A stretch of 64,000 nt of DNA from the NCBI RefSeq assembly GCF_947250775.1, contig NZ_OX366349.1, positions 1,639,909 to 1,703,908 of the forward strand. Direction: 5' to 3'. The translations under genes were made by a program, and so were the position numbers. The notes below the pieces were generated by a model. It saw only the letters and a program-made list of their open reading frames with translations, ran no database searches and was not told where the DNA came from. The DNA comes from Wolbachia endosymbiont (group A) of Rhinocyllus conicus. GTDB lineage: Bacteria > Pseudomonadota > Alphaproteobacteria > Rickettsiales > Anaplasmataceae. Within the stretch, counting starts at the first letter, position 1, and every line of letters starts with the position of its first letter. Below, one piece after another: positions 41,450-49,665 of the stretch.

Positions 41450-42697
41450 ATGCTAAGTCCTTTAAAAAAGCCTGAGAGTATGTACGACATTATATTCGAA
41501 GCAGTAACAAAAAAGCGAGAAGCTGTGCAAGAGACTGCCAGAAAATGCAAACAGTTGTTCAAGCAGGGAGCTAATCCTAAAACATTGGCTGAATTAGAAG
41601 AAATACTGAGAGAACGACAAGATGAGCAGACTATCACAAAACAATTAAAGTCATCCAAGCAAGGAACTAGTCCTGAAGCATTAGCTAAATTAAAAGAATC
41701 ACTGAAAAAACAAAGAGAAGATTATGAGTGTTACATCCAACACTTTCTTCCAGCGTTGCTAAGAGAAATAACACAGTCAAAAAAACTAGACCAAGAAAAA
41801 GCAAAAGAAATAGGACGAATAATTTCAGAAATTACTAGCAAGAGCAGCAATAAATATTCGAAAATAGAAGAACAACCTATTAATTCCATAAAAGAAGAGA
41901 TCCCAGTGTCAAGCACTGGGATGACAGAAAATAATGTAGAAAGTCTAATGACGCAGGATCAGACTCAACAGAAATTAGAAAGTCTAACTAAAGAAGAAGT
42001 GTGTGTTAGTGACTCAGATAGTGGAATAAATTCACCTGGCTTGGCATCAAGTAGTAGAAGGAGCAGTTTAACTTTAGTAACAAGCACTTCATCTGAGGAA
42101 AGGTTAAACTCAATACCAAGTGTTGCTGAAGAAAATAATAATCTACAAAAAGAGAATGAGAATCAAATGCAACCAGAGCAAACTGCACCAGAAGAGCCAC
42201 AGGTGCAAGAAAGTGTAAACTCAGATGGTCAAGCAAATCCAGGTCAAGTTAAGGAGGAGTTATCCCAGGTGTCACCTCAGCGTGTAACCAAAGTAGAAGA
42301 ATCAAAGACCCTAGTGTCAGCTACTCAGATGACAGGCGGTCAGACACAGGATTCAACGCAACCCGAAGAAAAAAGGGATAGAAAAAACGCCACTACAACC
42401 GTGCAGAAATTTTCTGTGAATAAGAAAAAGGGTGAAGATATTCCACTTAAACAACCCAATAACAGAAATCTTCACGTTGCACTCGTAGCAGGTTGTGCTC
42501 TCTCTACAATAGGGTGCATTGTTGCAGGAGCAATGACATCAGGACTGGTAGGAGCAGGACTACTTGCTATGGCTGCAGTGTTTGCTATAGCAGCAGTAGC
42601 TGAATTGCATTCAAACTTCCTATCAAGTAAATTAACATCCATTAATGTGGAACCTCTTGTTGATGATAAAAAGCTTACAGCATGTTCACATCTGTAA
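41450..42697 (+). CDS. Acidic low-complexity protein with C-terminal membrane hairpin
   Basis: A 415-residue protein. I take ATG 41450 since GGAGG at 41440-41444 lies 5 nt upstream; an ATG at 41438 is also in frame. Residues 1-130 are helical and charged, with a repeated motif (LFKQGANPKTLAELEEIL and SKQGTSPEALAKLKESL). The middle is rich in Q, E and S and holds two in-frame WPE insertions. Near the C-terminus LHVALVAGCALSTIGCIVAG and GLVGAGLLAMAAVFAIAAVA form a membrane hairpin. A motif SDSDSGINSPG lies in the middle. Wolbachia-specific in appearance; function unknown. Confidence 0.6.
   Translation: MLSPLKKPESMYDIIFEAVTKKREAVQETARKCKQLFKQGANPKTLAELEEILRERQDEQTITKQLKSSKQGTSPEALAKLKESLKKQREDYECYIQHFLPALLREITQSKKLDQEKAKEIGRIISEITSKSSNKYSKIEEQPINSIKEEIPVSSTGMTENNVESLMTQDQTQQKLESLTKEEVCVSDSDSGINSPGLASSSRRSSLTLVTSTSSEERLNSIPSVAEENNNLQKENENQMQPEQTAPEEPQVQESVNSDGQANPGQVKEELSQVSPQRVTKVEESKTLVSATQMTGGQTQDSTQPEEKRDRKNATTTVQKFSVNKKKGEDIPLKQPNNRNLHVALVAGCALSTIGCIVAGAMTSGLVGAGLLAMAAVFAIAAVAELHSNFLSSKLTSINVEPLVDDKKLTACSHL
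41900..41922. repeat. WPE palindrome inside a coding region
   Basis: A perfect-arm hairpin with ATCCCAGTG and CACTGGGAT around TCAAG. It is translated in frame as IPVSSTGMT within the 415-residue protein. Confidence 0.85.
42268..42340. repeat. Second WPE-derived insert inside the same gene
   Basis: This 73-nt stretch matches 50052-50124 in pdhC (shared GTGTCAGCTACTCAGATGAC and CAGCGTGTAACC versus CAGCGCGTGACC) and is in the same translated phase: VSPQRVTKVEES...VSATQMTGG versus VSFQRVTRRKEA...VSATQMTEG. It is a degraded palindromic repeat read as protein. Confidence 0.8.
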
Positions 42698-42798
42698 AAA
42701 TTAAATATGTGTTACTTGTAGTGGATAAGTGAATTCAGTTCTTGCCTATTGATATAAAAGTTGTTATATCTGAGGAATATTTAAAGGGTATTTAGTTG

Positions 42799-43170
42799 AT
42801 GCGCATTCAATTGAATAAAGTTTTGGTTTTTATAGCCTTATTAAGTTTCATTTTTGCATCATATTCTAGCGAAGCTTCGGTGAGTGATGAATTAAAGGAT
42901 GTACAAGAAACGGTAAAAGATTTTATTTCTTCATTTTCAGTTAAAGATACTGTAGAAAATATGAGTCCTTCAACAATCATAGGGTTGTGTATAGCTGCGG
43001 TGATACTTGCAGTAGTGTTCAGAGGTCTAATCTTTTTTATGATAATGTTTGGTGTACTGATCATGATGTTTGGTAGTACAGAAAAGGCAACAGACTACTT
43101 AAAAGAAAAATTTAATTTTGCAAAAGATATAAAATTACAATCCGATAGCGAAAAAAAAGATAAAAATTAA
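42799..43170 (+). CDS. Small secreted/membrane protein, VirB2-like position
   Basis: A 123-residue protein starting at ATG 42799. It has a signal peptide (MRIQLNKVLVFIALLSFIFA, cut near SSEA), a short amphipathic part, and two hydrophobic helices (TIIGLCIAAVILAVVF and IFFMIMFGVLIMMFG), then a charged tail. Signal plus two helices is the plan of VirB2 pilins, and it lies 44 nt before a VirB4 paralogue. I infer a pilin-like role; sequence identity to VirB2 cannot be shown by eye. Confidence 0.45.
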   Translation: MRIQLNKVLVFIALLSFIFASYSSEASVSDELKDVQETVKDFISSFSVKDTVENMSPSTIIGLCIAAVILAVVFRGLIFFMIMFGVLIMMFGSTEKATDYLKEKFNFAKDIKLQSDSEKKDKN

Positions 43171-43214
43171 GATAGTATTTTTATCTTTTTTAATTATCTT
43201 TATTGAATACGCAT

Positions 43215-45569
43215 ATGCAGCTAAAAGTACAAGCAATTAACTCTAAGTTTGAAAAAAAGAACAACTTAGCATTACTAGAGAGCATTGATTTAGATTTCAT
43301 TCCTTATGCTTGTCATTACAATGAAGAAACTATACTAACAAAACAGGGAGAGTTGTTAAAAATAATCAAGTTAGAAGATTATTCTTCTGTTGATAATTAC
43401 AGCGACCTTAGAACTGAAATTAGAAAAAGCATATCAAAAAATATTAATAGCCTATATTTTACCGTTTGGATTCATACTGTCCGAAAGCGCAATAAATTGA
43501 GCTTAAAATGGAATAAAACTGAAGACTTCTCTGATAAGCTACATTCAGCGCGGTTTGATAAACTCACTGATAGTAAATTACAGTATATAAATGAATTATA
43601 TATTGTAATATTGTTTAGCGATTTTGGTAAGCATACTAATAATTCATTTTTTTTTAATAGAATAAAGAATAAGCATAAGCTGTCTTTACAAGAAAGCCAC
43701 CAGGAGTTGCAAAAGATAACTGACTTAATTCACGATGATTTAGAACCTTTTGGAGCTAAAAAACTGGGTCTAAGATTTAGTGAAGGTAAAATATATTCTG
43801 AAATGATAGAATTTCTCCACTATATTGTTACATTAACGCACAAAGATTATCCAATACATGAAAGGGACCTGTCGCAATATATTAGAAATTTTAAAATAGC
43901 TTTTGGTTTCAATACGTTTCAGACAATCTTTGAAAATCAACAGAAATTTGGCTCTGTTTTCAGCATAAAGGAATACCGAGAAATCTCCTTAGGCAATATA
44001 GATAGGTGCTTGCAGCTTGAATCTGAATTTATCATTACAGAAATAATGATATTTACTAGTAATAGTAAGGCAATAAAAGAATTTAATAAACAAATTAACA
44101 TGCTGCAAATTAGTGAGGATAATACCTTACTTAAAAGCTCAGGAATTGAAGAAATAATAGAGCTTGAAAAGACCTCTAGTCTAGACTTCTGCCAACAGAA
44201 AATTATTTTTACAATATTTGCAGACGATAGGAATAAGTTAGCCGAAAATATTAGTGATTTATCTTCTATAATGTCATTAATTGGCTTCATGATATTTAGA
44301 ACTGATCTACATATGGAAAGTCATTTTTGGGCACAACTTCCGGGCAATTTTACCTTTATTACACAACCGAAAAATATATTAGCAAAATATGCTTGCAGTT
44401 TTGCTATGCTGCATGATTTTACGTCAGGTACATTAAAAGGAGGAAGGTGGAAAGAAGCGGTAACAGTTTTTTTCTCAAAAGAAGGAAATCCTTACTTCTT
44501 TAATTTCTATGGGAAAAGAAATAATGGCCATACTACGATACTTGGAGCTCCAAATTCAGGCAGAACTTCACTCATTAATTTCCTATTATCAGAATCAAGA
44601 AAGTTTAACCCAAGAATTGTCATATTGGATAACACTGGAAAGTCGATAATTTTTACTAAAGCAGTGAGTGGTAAATATTATATAATCGATCCGAAGTATA
44701 AGGACAAAAGCCTAAAATTTAATCCACTAAACATTGAAGATAGTGCTTCCAATCGCAATATGTTGGTTGAACTGATCAAAAGAATGGTAGCCGATACGAG
44801 CTTGGTGGACGTAGAAGAAAAGATAAGAAAAATTGTGGATTCTATATTTGCTATACCCAAGGAGTCACGTTCTATTGCGCAAATTTCTGAGGTGCTTTTG
44901 CTCCTCGGGGGTAAAATAAGTAGATGGTGTGACGGTGGTGAGTTTGCTTACTTATTTCAAGATGGTAATGAATCAGATATTGACTGGGAAACAAAAATTA
45001 TATCTCTCAACACCGCAAACCTCACAAAACGAAAAGAATGTATGTCCGTGATACTTTACTATTTTTTATATTCTTTTGAGGCAAAATGTGATGGCTCGCC
45101 TGCAATACTTGTTTTGGATGAAGCATGGGAGATAAGTAATATCTTTCCTACAGAGAAAGAGTTTGATAACTGGATGCAAAGAATGACGGAACTAAATGTT
45201 GTAGTAATCCTAAGTACTGAAAACTTAAACCTCGCATTTGCTAGCAAATTTACTCAATATTTAGATAAACATGTTGATACAAGGATCTTGATGCCAAACG
45301 TCAATGCAAATAGGTTATACATGAAAGCATTTTCTTTATCGAAAGAGGAGCTGAATATAATTCTGCAGACGCCAACACAGGAAGGTTTATTTTTGATAAA
45401 GCAGTATAAAGGGTTAGTAACTTTAAATTTAGATTTAAAGAATATGCAAGAAATACATGTACTTTCAGCTAACAAAGAGACGATAAAGTATATGTACGAG
45501 GCAATAAAGGAAAAAGGAGAAGAAGTTAATGAGTGGTTACCGGTGTTTTATGAGAAGTGTAAAGCTTAA
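43215..45569 (+). CDS. VirB4-family type IV secretion ATPase (paralogue)
   Basis: A 784-residue protein from ATG 43215 (a TTG at 43203 is also in frame). The N-terminal CagE/VirB4 domain is followed by the ATPase domain: Walker A region TTILGAPNSGRTSLINFLL near residue 444, and Walker B PAILVLDEAWEIS near 635, then NVVVILSTENLNLA. The Walker A lysine is replaced by arginine (GAPNSGRTS), which often impairs ATP hydrolysis. Wolbachia and other Rickettsiales carry a second VirB4 besides the main vir cluster; this is probably that one. Confidence 0.82.
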   Translation: MQLKVQAINSKFEKKNNLALLESIDLDFIPYACHYNEETILTKQGELLKIIKLEDYSSVDNYSDLRTEIRKSISKNINSLYFTVWIHTVRKRNKLSLKWNKTEDFSDKLHSARFDKLTDSKLQYINELYIVILFSDFGKHTNNSFFFNRIKNKHKLSLQESHQELQKITDLIHDDLEPFGAKKLGLRFSEGKIYSEMIEFLHYIVTLTHKDYPIHERDLSQYIRNFKIAFGFNTFQTIFENQQKFGSVFSIKEYREISLGNIDRCLQLESEFIITEIMIFTSNSKAIKEFNKQINMLQISEDNTLLKSSGIEEIIELEKTSSLDFCQQKIIFTIFADDRNKLAENISDLSSIMSLIGFMIFRTDLHMESHFWAQLPGNFTFITQPKNILAKYACSFAMLHDFTSGTLKGGRWKEAVTVFFSKEGNPYFFNFYGKRNNGHTTILGAPNSGRTSLINFLLSESRKFNPRIVILDNTGKSIIFTKAVSGKYYIIDPKYKDKSLKFNPLNIEDSASNRNMLVELIKRMVADTSLVDVEEKIRKIVDSIFAIPKESRSIAQISEVLLLLGGKISRWCDGGEFAYLFQDGNESDIDWETKIISLNTANLTKRKECMSVILYYFLYSFEAKCDGSPAILVLDEAWEISNIFPTEKEFDNWMQRMTELNVVVILSTENLNLAFASKFTQYLDKHVDTRILMPNVNANRLYMKAFSLSKEELNIILQTPTQEGLFLIKQYKGLVTLNLDLKNMQEIHVLSANKETIKYMYEAIKEKGEEVNEWLPVFYEKCKA

Positions 45570-48483
45570 AGCTAAATTTTTCTTCCTAGTATTAATTTTG
45601 CTAATTGCAAGTAATGGATATTCTGATACCTGTGGAAAGATACGTTTTCACACTGAAGCTGAAGCTGCGGCTAACAAAACTGGAAAAGGCTTAGCAAATT
45701 TTTTTACCTTTAATTGGAGCAATCTAGATTTTGATGAAAAGTTATTACAATACATTAGAGTCACAGCAATAAAAGACCAAGGAATTGATGGTTATTTCAA
45801 TCCAAGGATTCAAGTCTGTGATTACGAAGGAAAAGATAACTGCTATCAATTAGGTAACGGAACATCCTGCCGCCAAATATATGGAACACAGACAAGTGGA
45901 GCTGGAGTCTCTGCAGCAGTGTTTATTGATTGGGAAGGAGATACAGTGTTAAATGATGGAAAATTTAAGGAAGGGATTGCGAAAGGTCTCGAGTGGGAGT
46001 GGGTAGATAATGTTACTGATGAAGAAAAAAGGAAATTTGCTAATTCCCCTAAGATATGTGCTTGCAGCCAAAAAGCAGCCTGTATGGGGGATTTTTTCTC
46101 ATTTTTTACTAAAATAGGTGAAGGAGCAAATATTTTTCGCCCTGAATATATGGCAAATACCTGTGATACTTGCTATCAGGAAAAAGTAAAATGTGCCCCT
46201 GTGCCACTTGCACCTAGCCCCCCTCCGTTCTGTGAGCAACTTGCGATGTCGCCTCCACAAGTTAGAATTGTTCCTATAACAGATGAAGACAATGATTACT
46301 TTAACCCTAAAGTTAAGGTAATAGCTGGTGATCTAATAGAAGAAGACGGAAAGATTGGAAAAGCATTAGATTTTCCCAGAAAATACAAAAAAGATAAAGC
46401 TAAGGAACGCCCTACTTCGGATGAAGTTAGGAAGCATTCTATTTTGGATAAAGATGGCACGACACATTACTTCAAAACTTATAGAGAAAAAGATAAGCTC
46501 TGCGCTGAATATCGTGGAACTCAAAGTAGAGATGAAAAAAATCCACAGTTCGTCCGCTGTTTTCCTGCACCACCTGCTCCAGAACCTGAGATAGTGGAGA
46601 TAGTAAAAAGTAACACGCCTGGAAAACAGAGTAACACGTTAAAGATAAGAATGAAGATGAGTGAGAACACTTGTACTTATGAAGCACGTGGAACCTACAG
46701 CAATGGTTTATGTACTTTTAATGTTAATGCTGGTTCTTCTACAAACATTGGCCCTCTATCTTTAAAGGTAGTAAAACCGAGAATAGTTAAAAAAACAACT
46801 GATAGTAATAACGAAAAAAGTTATATTGATAATATTATAGAAGGTATATTAGAAAGTAATCCGCAACAATTTAAAGTTCTGAAAGAATATGACTATGTTC
46901 CTGATATTGAAACAGAATGTAAAGAGTTTCAAGGAAATAAATGCAAATTGAACAACTTAGGACAACCAGAAATAGAAGTAAAGTATAAAGAAAATTCTAA
47001 CAGTAAAATGCTCTGTCTTTCTGGATGGCAGCCAGAACCAGAAGAGTTTGTTCTTGAAAGAGAAAATAAAATAATACCACTAAAATTAATGGGAACAAGA
47101 TATACTAAATACAATGCTGTTTACTCCAAGGAATCAAATCAGTTCTATTATCTTCCAAGCAAGGAAAATAAAAGAGCCGATCTCTTAAACAGAGATCAGA
47201 GTGAGTTAGATAAAATAATATTCAATAAACAAGGGTATGTTTTCTTCCCTGATGAAAATGAGCAGAAGAAGGGAGAATGCAGTTATTGTGTGGAGAAAGA
47301 TAGCAAAATAGACGAGAAATTAAAATCTAGTAAAGGACTGAAAGTAGTATACAAATTGACGGATGTAGAGCATAAAGAAGGATGTGAGCAAGGTGATGAT
47401 GGTTGCATCTGCTTTAATGGAACATGCAGCCGTTCAACACGATATGTAGACAAAGAAAACACCCAATCTTTTTATACAAAGATTTCACAAGATGCAAATG
47501 GCGTTGTCACGCAACCAGAAGCACCAATAAAAGCAAACAGAACGGAGGTCTTTTACGCTGATAAATTGTGTAGGTTAGATTTAGAAGGTCTCACAGAGAA
47601 GTTAAAAGAGATAATCGAGAAACAACCGGAAAAAGAGAAACAAGAACCGGAAAAAAAGAGCGAAAAGTCCCATGATTTTGGAAATGGAAATCATGATGTG
47701 GATGGCTCACAAATAACATCTAGCCATGTTGAAATAGAAGTATGGGGAAGTGGTGAAGCAGGTCACATAAAAGATACACCCACTCTCTGCAAATTTCATG
47801 TAGATAATGCCACCAAGAAGGATGCCTGTTCCACTGAAACTAGAGCAGGAATGCCAGGAGATTATATTAAAGCTGAATTGGAAATTGATCTTGATTATCC
47901 TATCATTAACATTGAAGTTTCAGAGGGAGGAGGTAACCAAGAATCTAGATACACAGATAAGGATGGGGGTCCTATTTTTATAAGAAAGTGTCGTTTAGGC
48001 AAACAAGAGTGCAAGAATTTAATCACTATGGGAGGTGGAGGTATCTATAAAATGTATCCGGATAGAGATGATTATACGAATTATAAGGATTATACGAAAA
48101 CAATAATTGATGATAGTGTAAAATTAAAAGGAACTATAGTAAAAGGATTGCCGTTTACTGAAGATAATAGGATAGCATATATAGAAAATGGTGAAATCAA
48201 GTATGAAACAGTAAAGTGTAGCAAGGGTTTTAGAAGCAGTAAACCTGGTGCAGGTGGTTGCATTGATAAAAGCAAAGGAATTTATGGTAAAGGCTCTGCA
48301 GGGCAGGTGAAGGTAACGCCTATTATAAAGGGATTTGACAAAAACATAATAAAGGATGCTATTGAAAAAAGAATAGGAGATCGATATGATCCCGGGGAGG
48401 TTAGGGATTTTTCGAGGAGTGAGTTTGACACGAGTTTAACTAAGATGATTGAAGAGGAACTCAAAAAAGAATTGTTAAGGTAA
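45550..48483 (+). CDS. Large secreted cysteine-containing protein downstream of virB4
   Basis: A 977-residue protein; the start ATG 45550 gives a good signal peptide (MRSVKLKAKFFFLVLILLIA, cut after GYS), while ATG 45529 would add 7 residues. It overlaps virB4 by 20 nt. The mature protein has many cysteines (DTCGKI, KICACSQKAACMG, CDTCYQEKVKC, CSYCVEK) and proline-rich spacers (CAPVPLAPSPPPFCEQ). No transmembrane helix after the signal. The C-terminal part has Gly-rich loops (ITMGGGGIYKMY, GAGGCIDKSKG). Probably periplasmic or outer-surface, disulfide-bonded, and linked to the secretion system by position. No family recognised. Confidence 0.6.
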   Translation: MRSVKLKAKFFFLVLILLIASNGYSDTCGKIRFHTEAEAAANKTGKGLANFFTFNWSNLDFDEKLLQYIRVTAIKDQGIDGYFNPRIQVCDYEGKDNCYQLGNGTSCRQIYGTQTSGAGVSAAVFIDWEGDTVLNDGKFKEGIAKGLEWEWVDNVTDEEKRKFANSPKICACSQKAACMGDFFSFFTKIGEGANIFRPEYMANTCDTCYQEKVKCAPVPLAPSPPPFCEQLAMSPPQVRIVPITDEDNDYFNPKVKVIAGDLIEEDGKIGKALDFPRKYKKDKAKERPTSDEVRKHSILDKDGTTHYFKTYREKDKLCAEYRGTQSRDEKNPQFVRCFPAPPAPEPEIVEIVKSNTPGKQSNTLKIRMKMSENTCTYEARGTYSNGLCTFNVNAGSSTNIGPLSLKVVKPRIVKKTTDSNNEKSYIDNIIEGILESNPQQFKVLKEYDYVPDIETECKEFQGNKCKLNNLGQPEIEVKYKENSNSKMLCLSGWQPEPEEFVLERENKIIPLKLMGTRYTKYNAVYSKESNQFYYLPSKENKRADLLNRDQSELDKIIFNKQGYVFFPDENEQKKGECSYCVEKDSKIDEKLKSSKGLKVVYKLTDVEHKEGCEQGDDGCICFNGTCSRSTRYVDKENTQSFYTKISQDANGVVTQPEAPIKANRTEVFYADKLCRLDLEGLTEKLKEIIEKQPEKEKQEPEKKSEKSHDFGNGNHDVDGSQITSSHVEIEVWGSGEAGHIKDTPTLCKFHVDNATKKDACSTETRAGMPGDYIKAELEIDLDYPIINIEVSEGGGNQESRYTDKDGGPIFIRKCRLGKQECKNLITMGGGGIYKMYPDRDDYTNYKDYTKTIIDDSVKLKGTIVKGLPFTEDNRIAYIENGEIKYETVKCSKGFRSSKPGAGGCIDKSKGIYGKGSAGQVKVTPIIKGFDKNIIKDAIEKRIGDRYDPGEVRDFSRSEFDTSLTKMIEEELKKELLR

Positions 48484-48594
48484 AAAGATATAACTCTGAA
48501 AATTATGCTCTCGTTTTAATAATTAATTAAAGTAAAGCATGTAGTAAATGGTGTATCTTAACAAAAAGGTATAACGAATGTAGGAGGGTGCTTT

Positions 48595-49107
48595 ATGTCT
48601 CTAAAGAATAAAATTTCTGAGCTAATAGAACAACAATTTAGCATTAAATACCATGACAATTATTTGGCTACCACTATACATAAGTGGGCTGCAAGCGAAA
48701 TATCTAATTCTATTGCTTTTTGCATAATTGGTTGTGGAAATTGCAAGATTGGATATCAAGATGTTGCAAATTCATTCAACATAACAAAAGAAGAAATTGA
48801 TCAAGGTAATATTGCAAGCATAGAAAGCAAAATAAAAAGTGAAGCTGAAAAATCAGGTAGTGAGTTTCTTAAGTTGATTTCTAGAATGGATCAATCGCTA
48901 AGAGAACAAAGTGAAAAGTCTATTGTACAAATTTTAAACTCATCTGCTGAGGAGATGTTAAGGAGTTTCTGTGGACAATGTAATAGCCCTGTACAGGAGA
49001 GTAATTCTCCAGAACCTCAAGAAGTTAGTGCAACTCCTGCTTCATCTGAAGAGTCTGCTACAGAAGGTTTGGAAACTACTACTAATCAAGGTCTTTCGCC
49101 AGTCTAA
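48595..49107 (+). CDS. Hypothetical protein with Ser/Glu/Pro-rich tail
   Basis: A 170-residue protein from ATG 48595, preceded by AGGAGGG. Residues 1-125 are predicted helical with four cysteines in two pairs (CIIGCGNC and FCGQC), which could bind metal or form disulfides. The tail from 130 is rich in S, E, P and T. It shares its last 4 nt with the convergent SH3-like gene. Function unknown; it may belong to the secretion cluster upstream. Confidence 0.55.
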   Translation: MSLKNKISELIEQQFSIKYHDNYLATTIHKWAASEISNSIAFCIIGCGNCKIGYQDVANSFNITKEEIDQGNIASIESKIKSEAEKSGSEFLKLISRMDQSLREQSEKSIVQILNSSAEEMLRSFCGQCNSPVQESNSPEPQEVSATPASSEESATEGLETTTNQGLSPV

Positions 49108-49595
49108 TCAACTCCCCATATAGATTCTTTCTGTACCCATGCTTTGCGTTTCGATGAGGACAGCAAACACCATTTTTCACTGCATTTTTTTATTTCTATT
49201 ACAACGAACTTGTCTATTTTCATAGTAATCTTGCTGTCTACACTCTGTTTTTGATATCCATAAGTATCTTCTTTTATCATTGCGTGGTGCTTATCACTAA
49301 GCAGATTGCCTTTTATCCATCCGCAGTCTTCATCTATATCGCAGACCTTTTTCCAGCTCTCAAACTCTTCTATCACTTTTAGGGGCAGATTTTTGCAAGT
49401 GTATATCCATTTTATAGGATAGTGAAACCCTGGCCCTGTTCTCATGTTGATTTTGTTTGACTTTGTTGAAACAAAGTTATTAGCAAACAAGCTATGACTA
49501 AATAATAAAAACAATAGGATAATAGTACTGAACCAAGATCCCAGTGTCACGCACTGGGATGACGTGAGGGATAGTGTAACAGACTTATTCATCAT
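49104..49595 (-). CDS. Secreted SH3-like domain protein
   Basis: A 163-residue protein with a hydrophobic signal segment (WFSTIILLFLLFSHSLFA) and a bacterial SH3-like fold: NKINMRTGPGFHYPIKWIYT, LPLKVIEEFESWKKVCDIDEDCGWIKGNLL, and a second half ending KRKAWVQKESIWGVD. Such proteins are periplasmic and may bind peptidoglycan or partners. The n-region of the signal (TSSQCVTLGS) is encoded by a WPE palindrome at 49538-49560. Confidence 0.75.
   Translation of the reverse strand: MMNKSVTLSLTSSQCVTLGSWFSTIILLFLLFSHSLFANNFVSTKSNKINMRTGPGFHYPIKWIYTCKNLPLKVIEEFESWKKVCDIDEDCGWIKGNLLSDKHHAMIKEDTYGYQKQSVDSKITMKIDKFVVIEIKKCSEKWCLLSSSKRKAWVQKESIWGVD
49538..49560. repeat. WPE palindrome inside the signal-peptide region
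   Basis: Arms ATCCCAGTG and CACTGGGAT with loop TCACG. Read on the minus strand as part of the N-terminus of the SH3-like protein. Confidence 0.85.
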
Positions 49596-49665
49596 AATTC
49601 ACGATTAGATTGACATAAGATAAAGAGTAAATTAAAAATTGAATAGATCTTTAAATGCAAAATCA

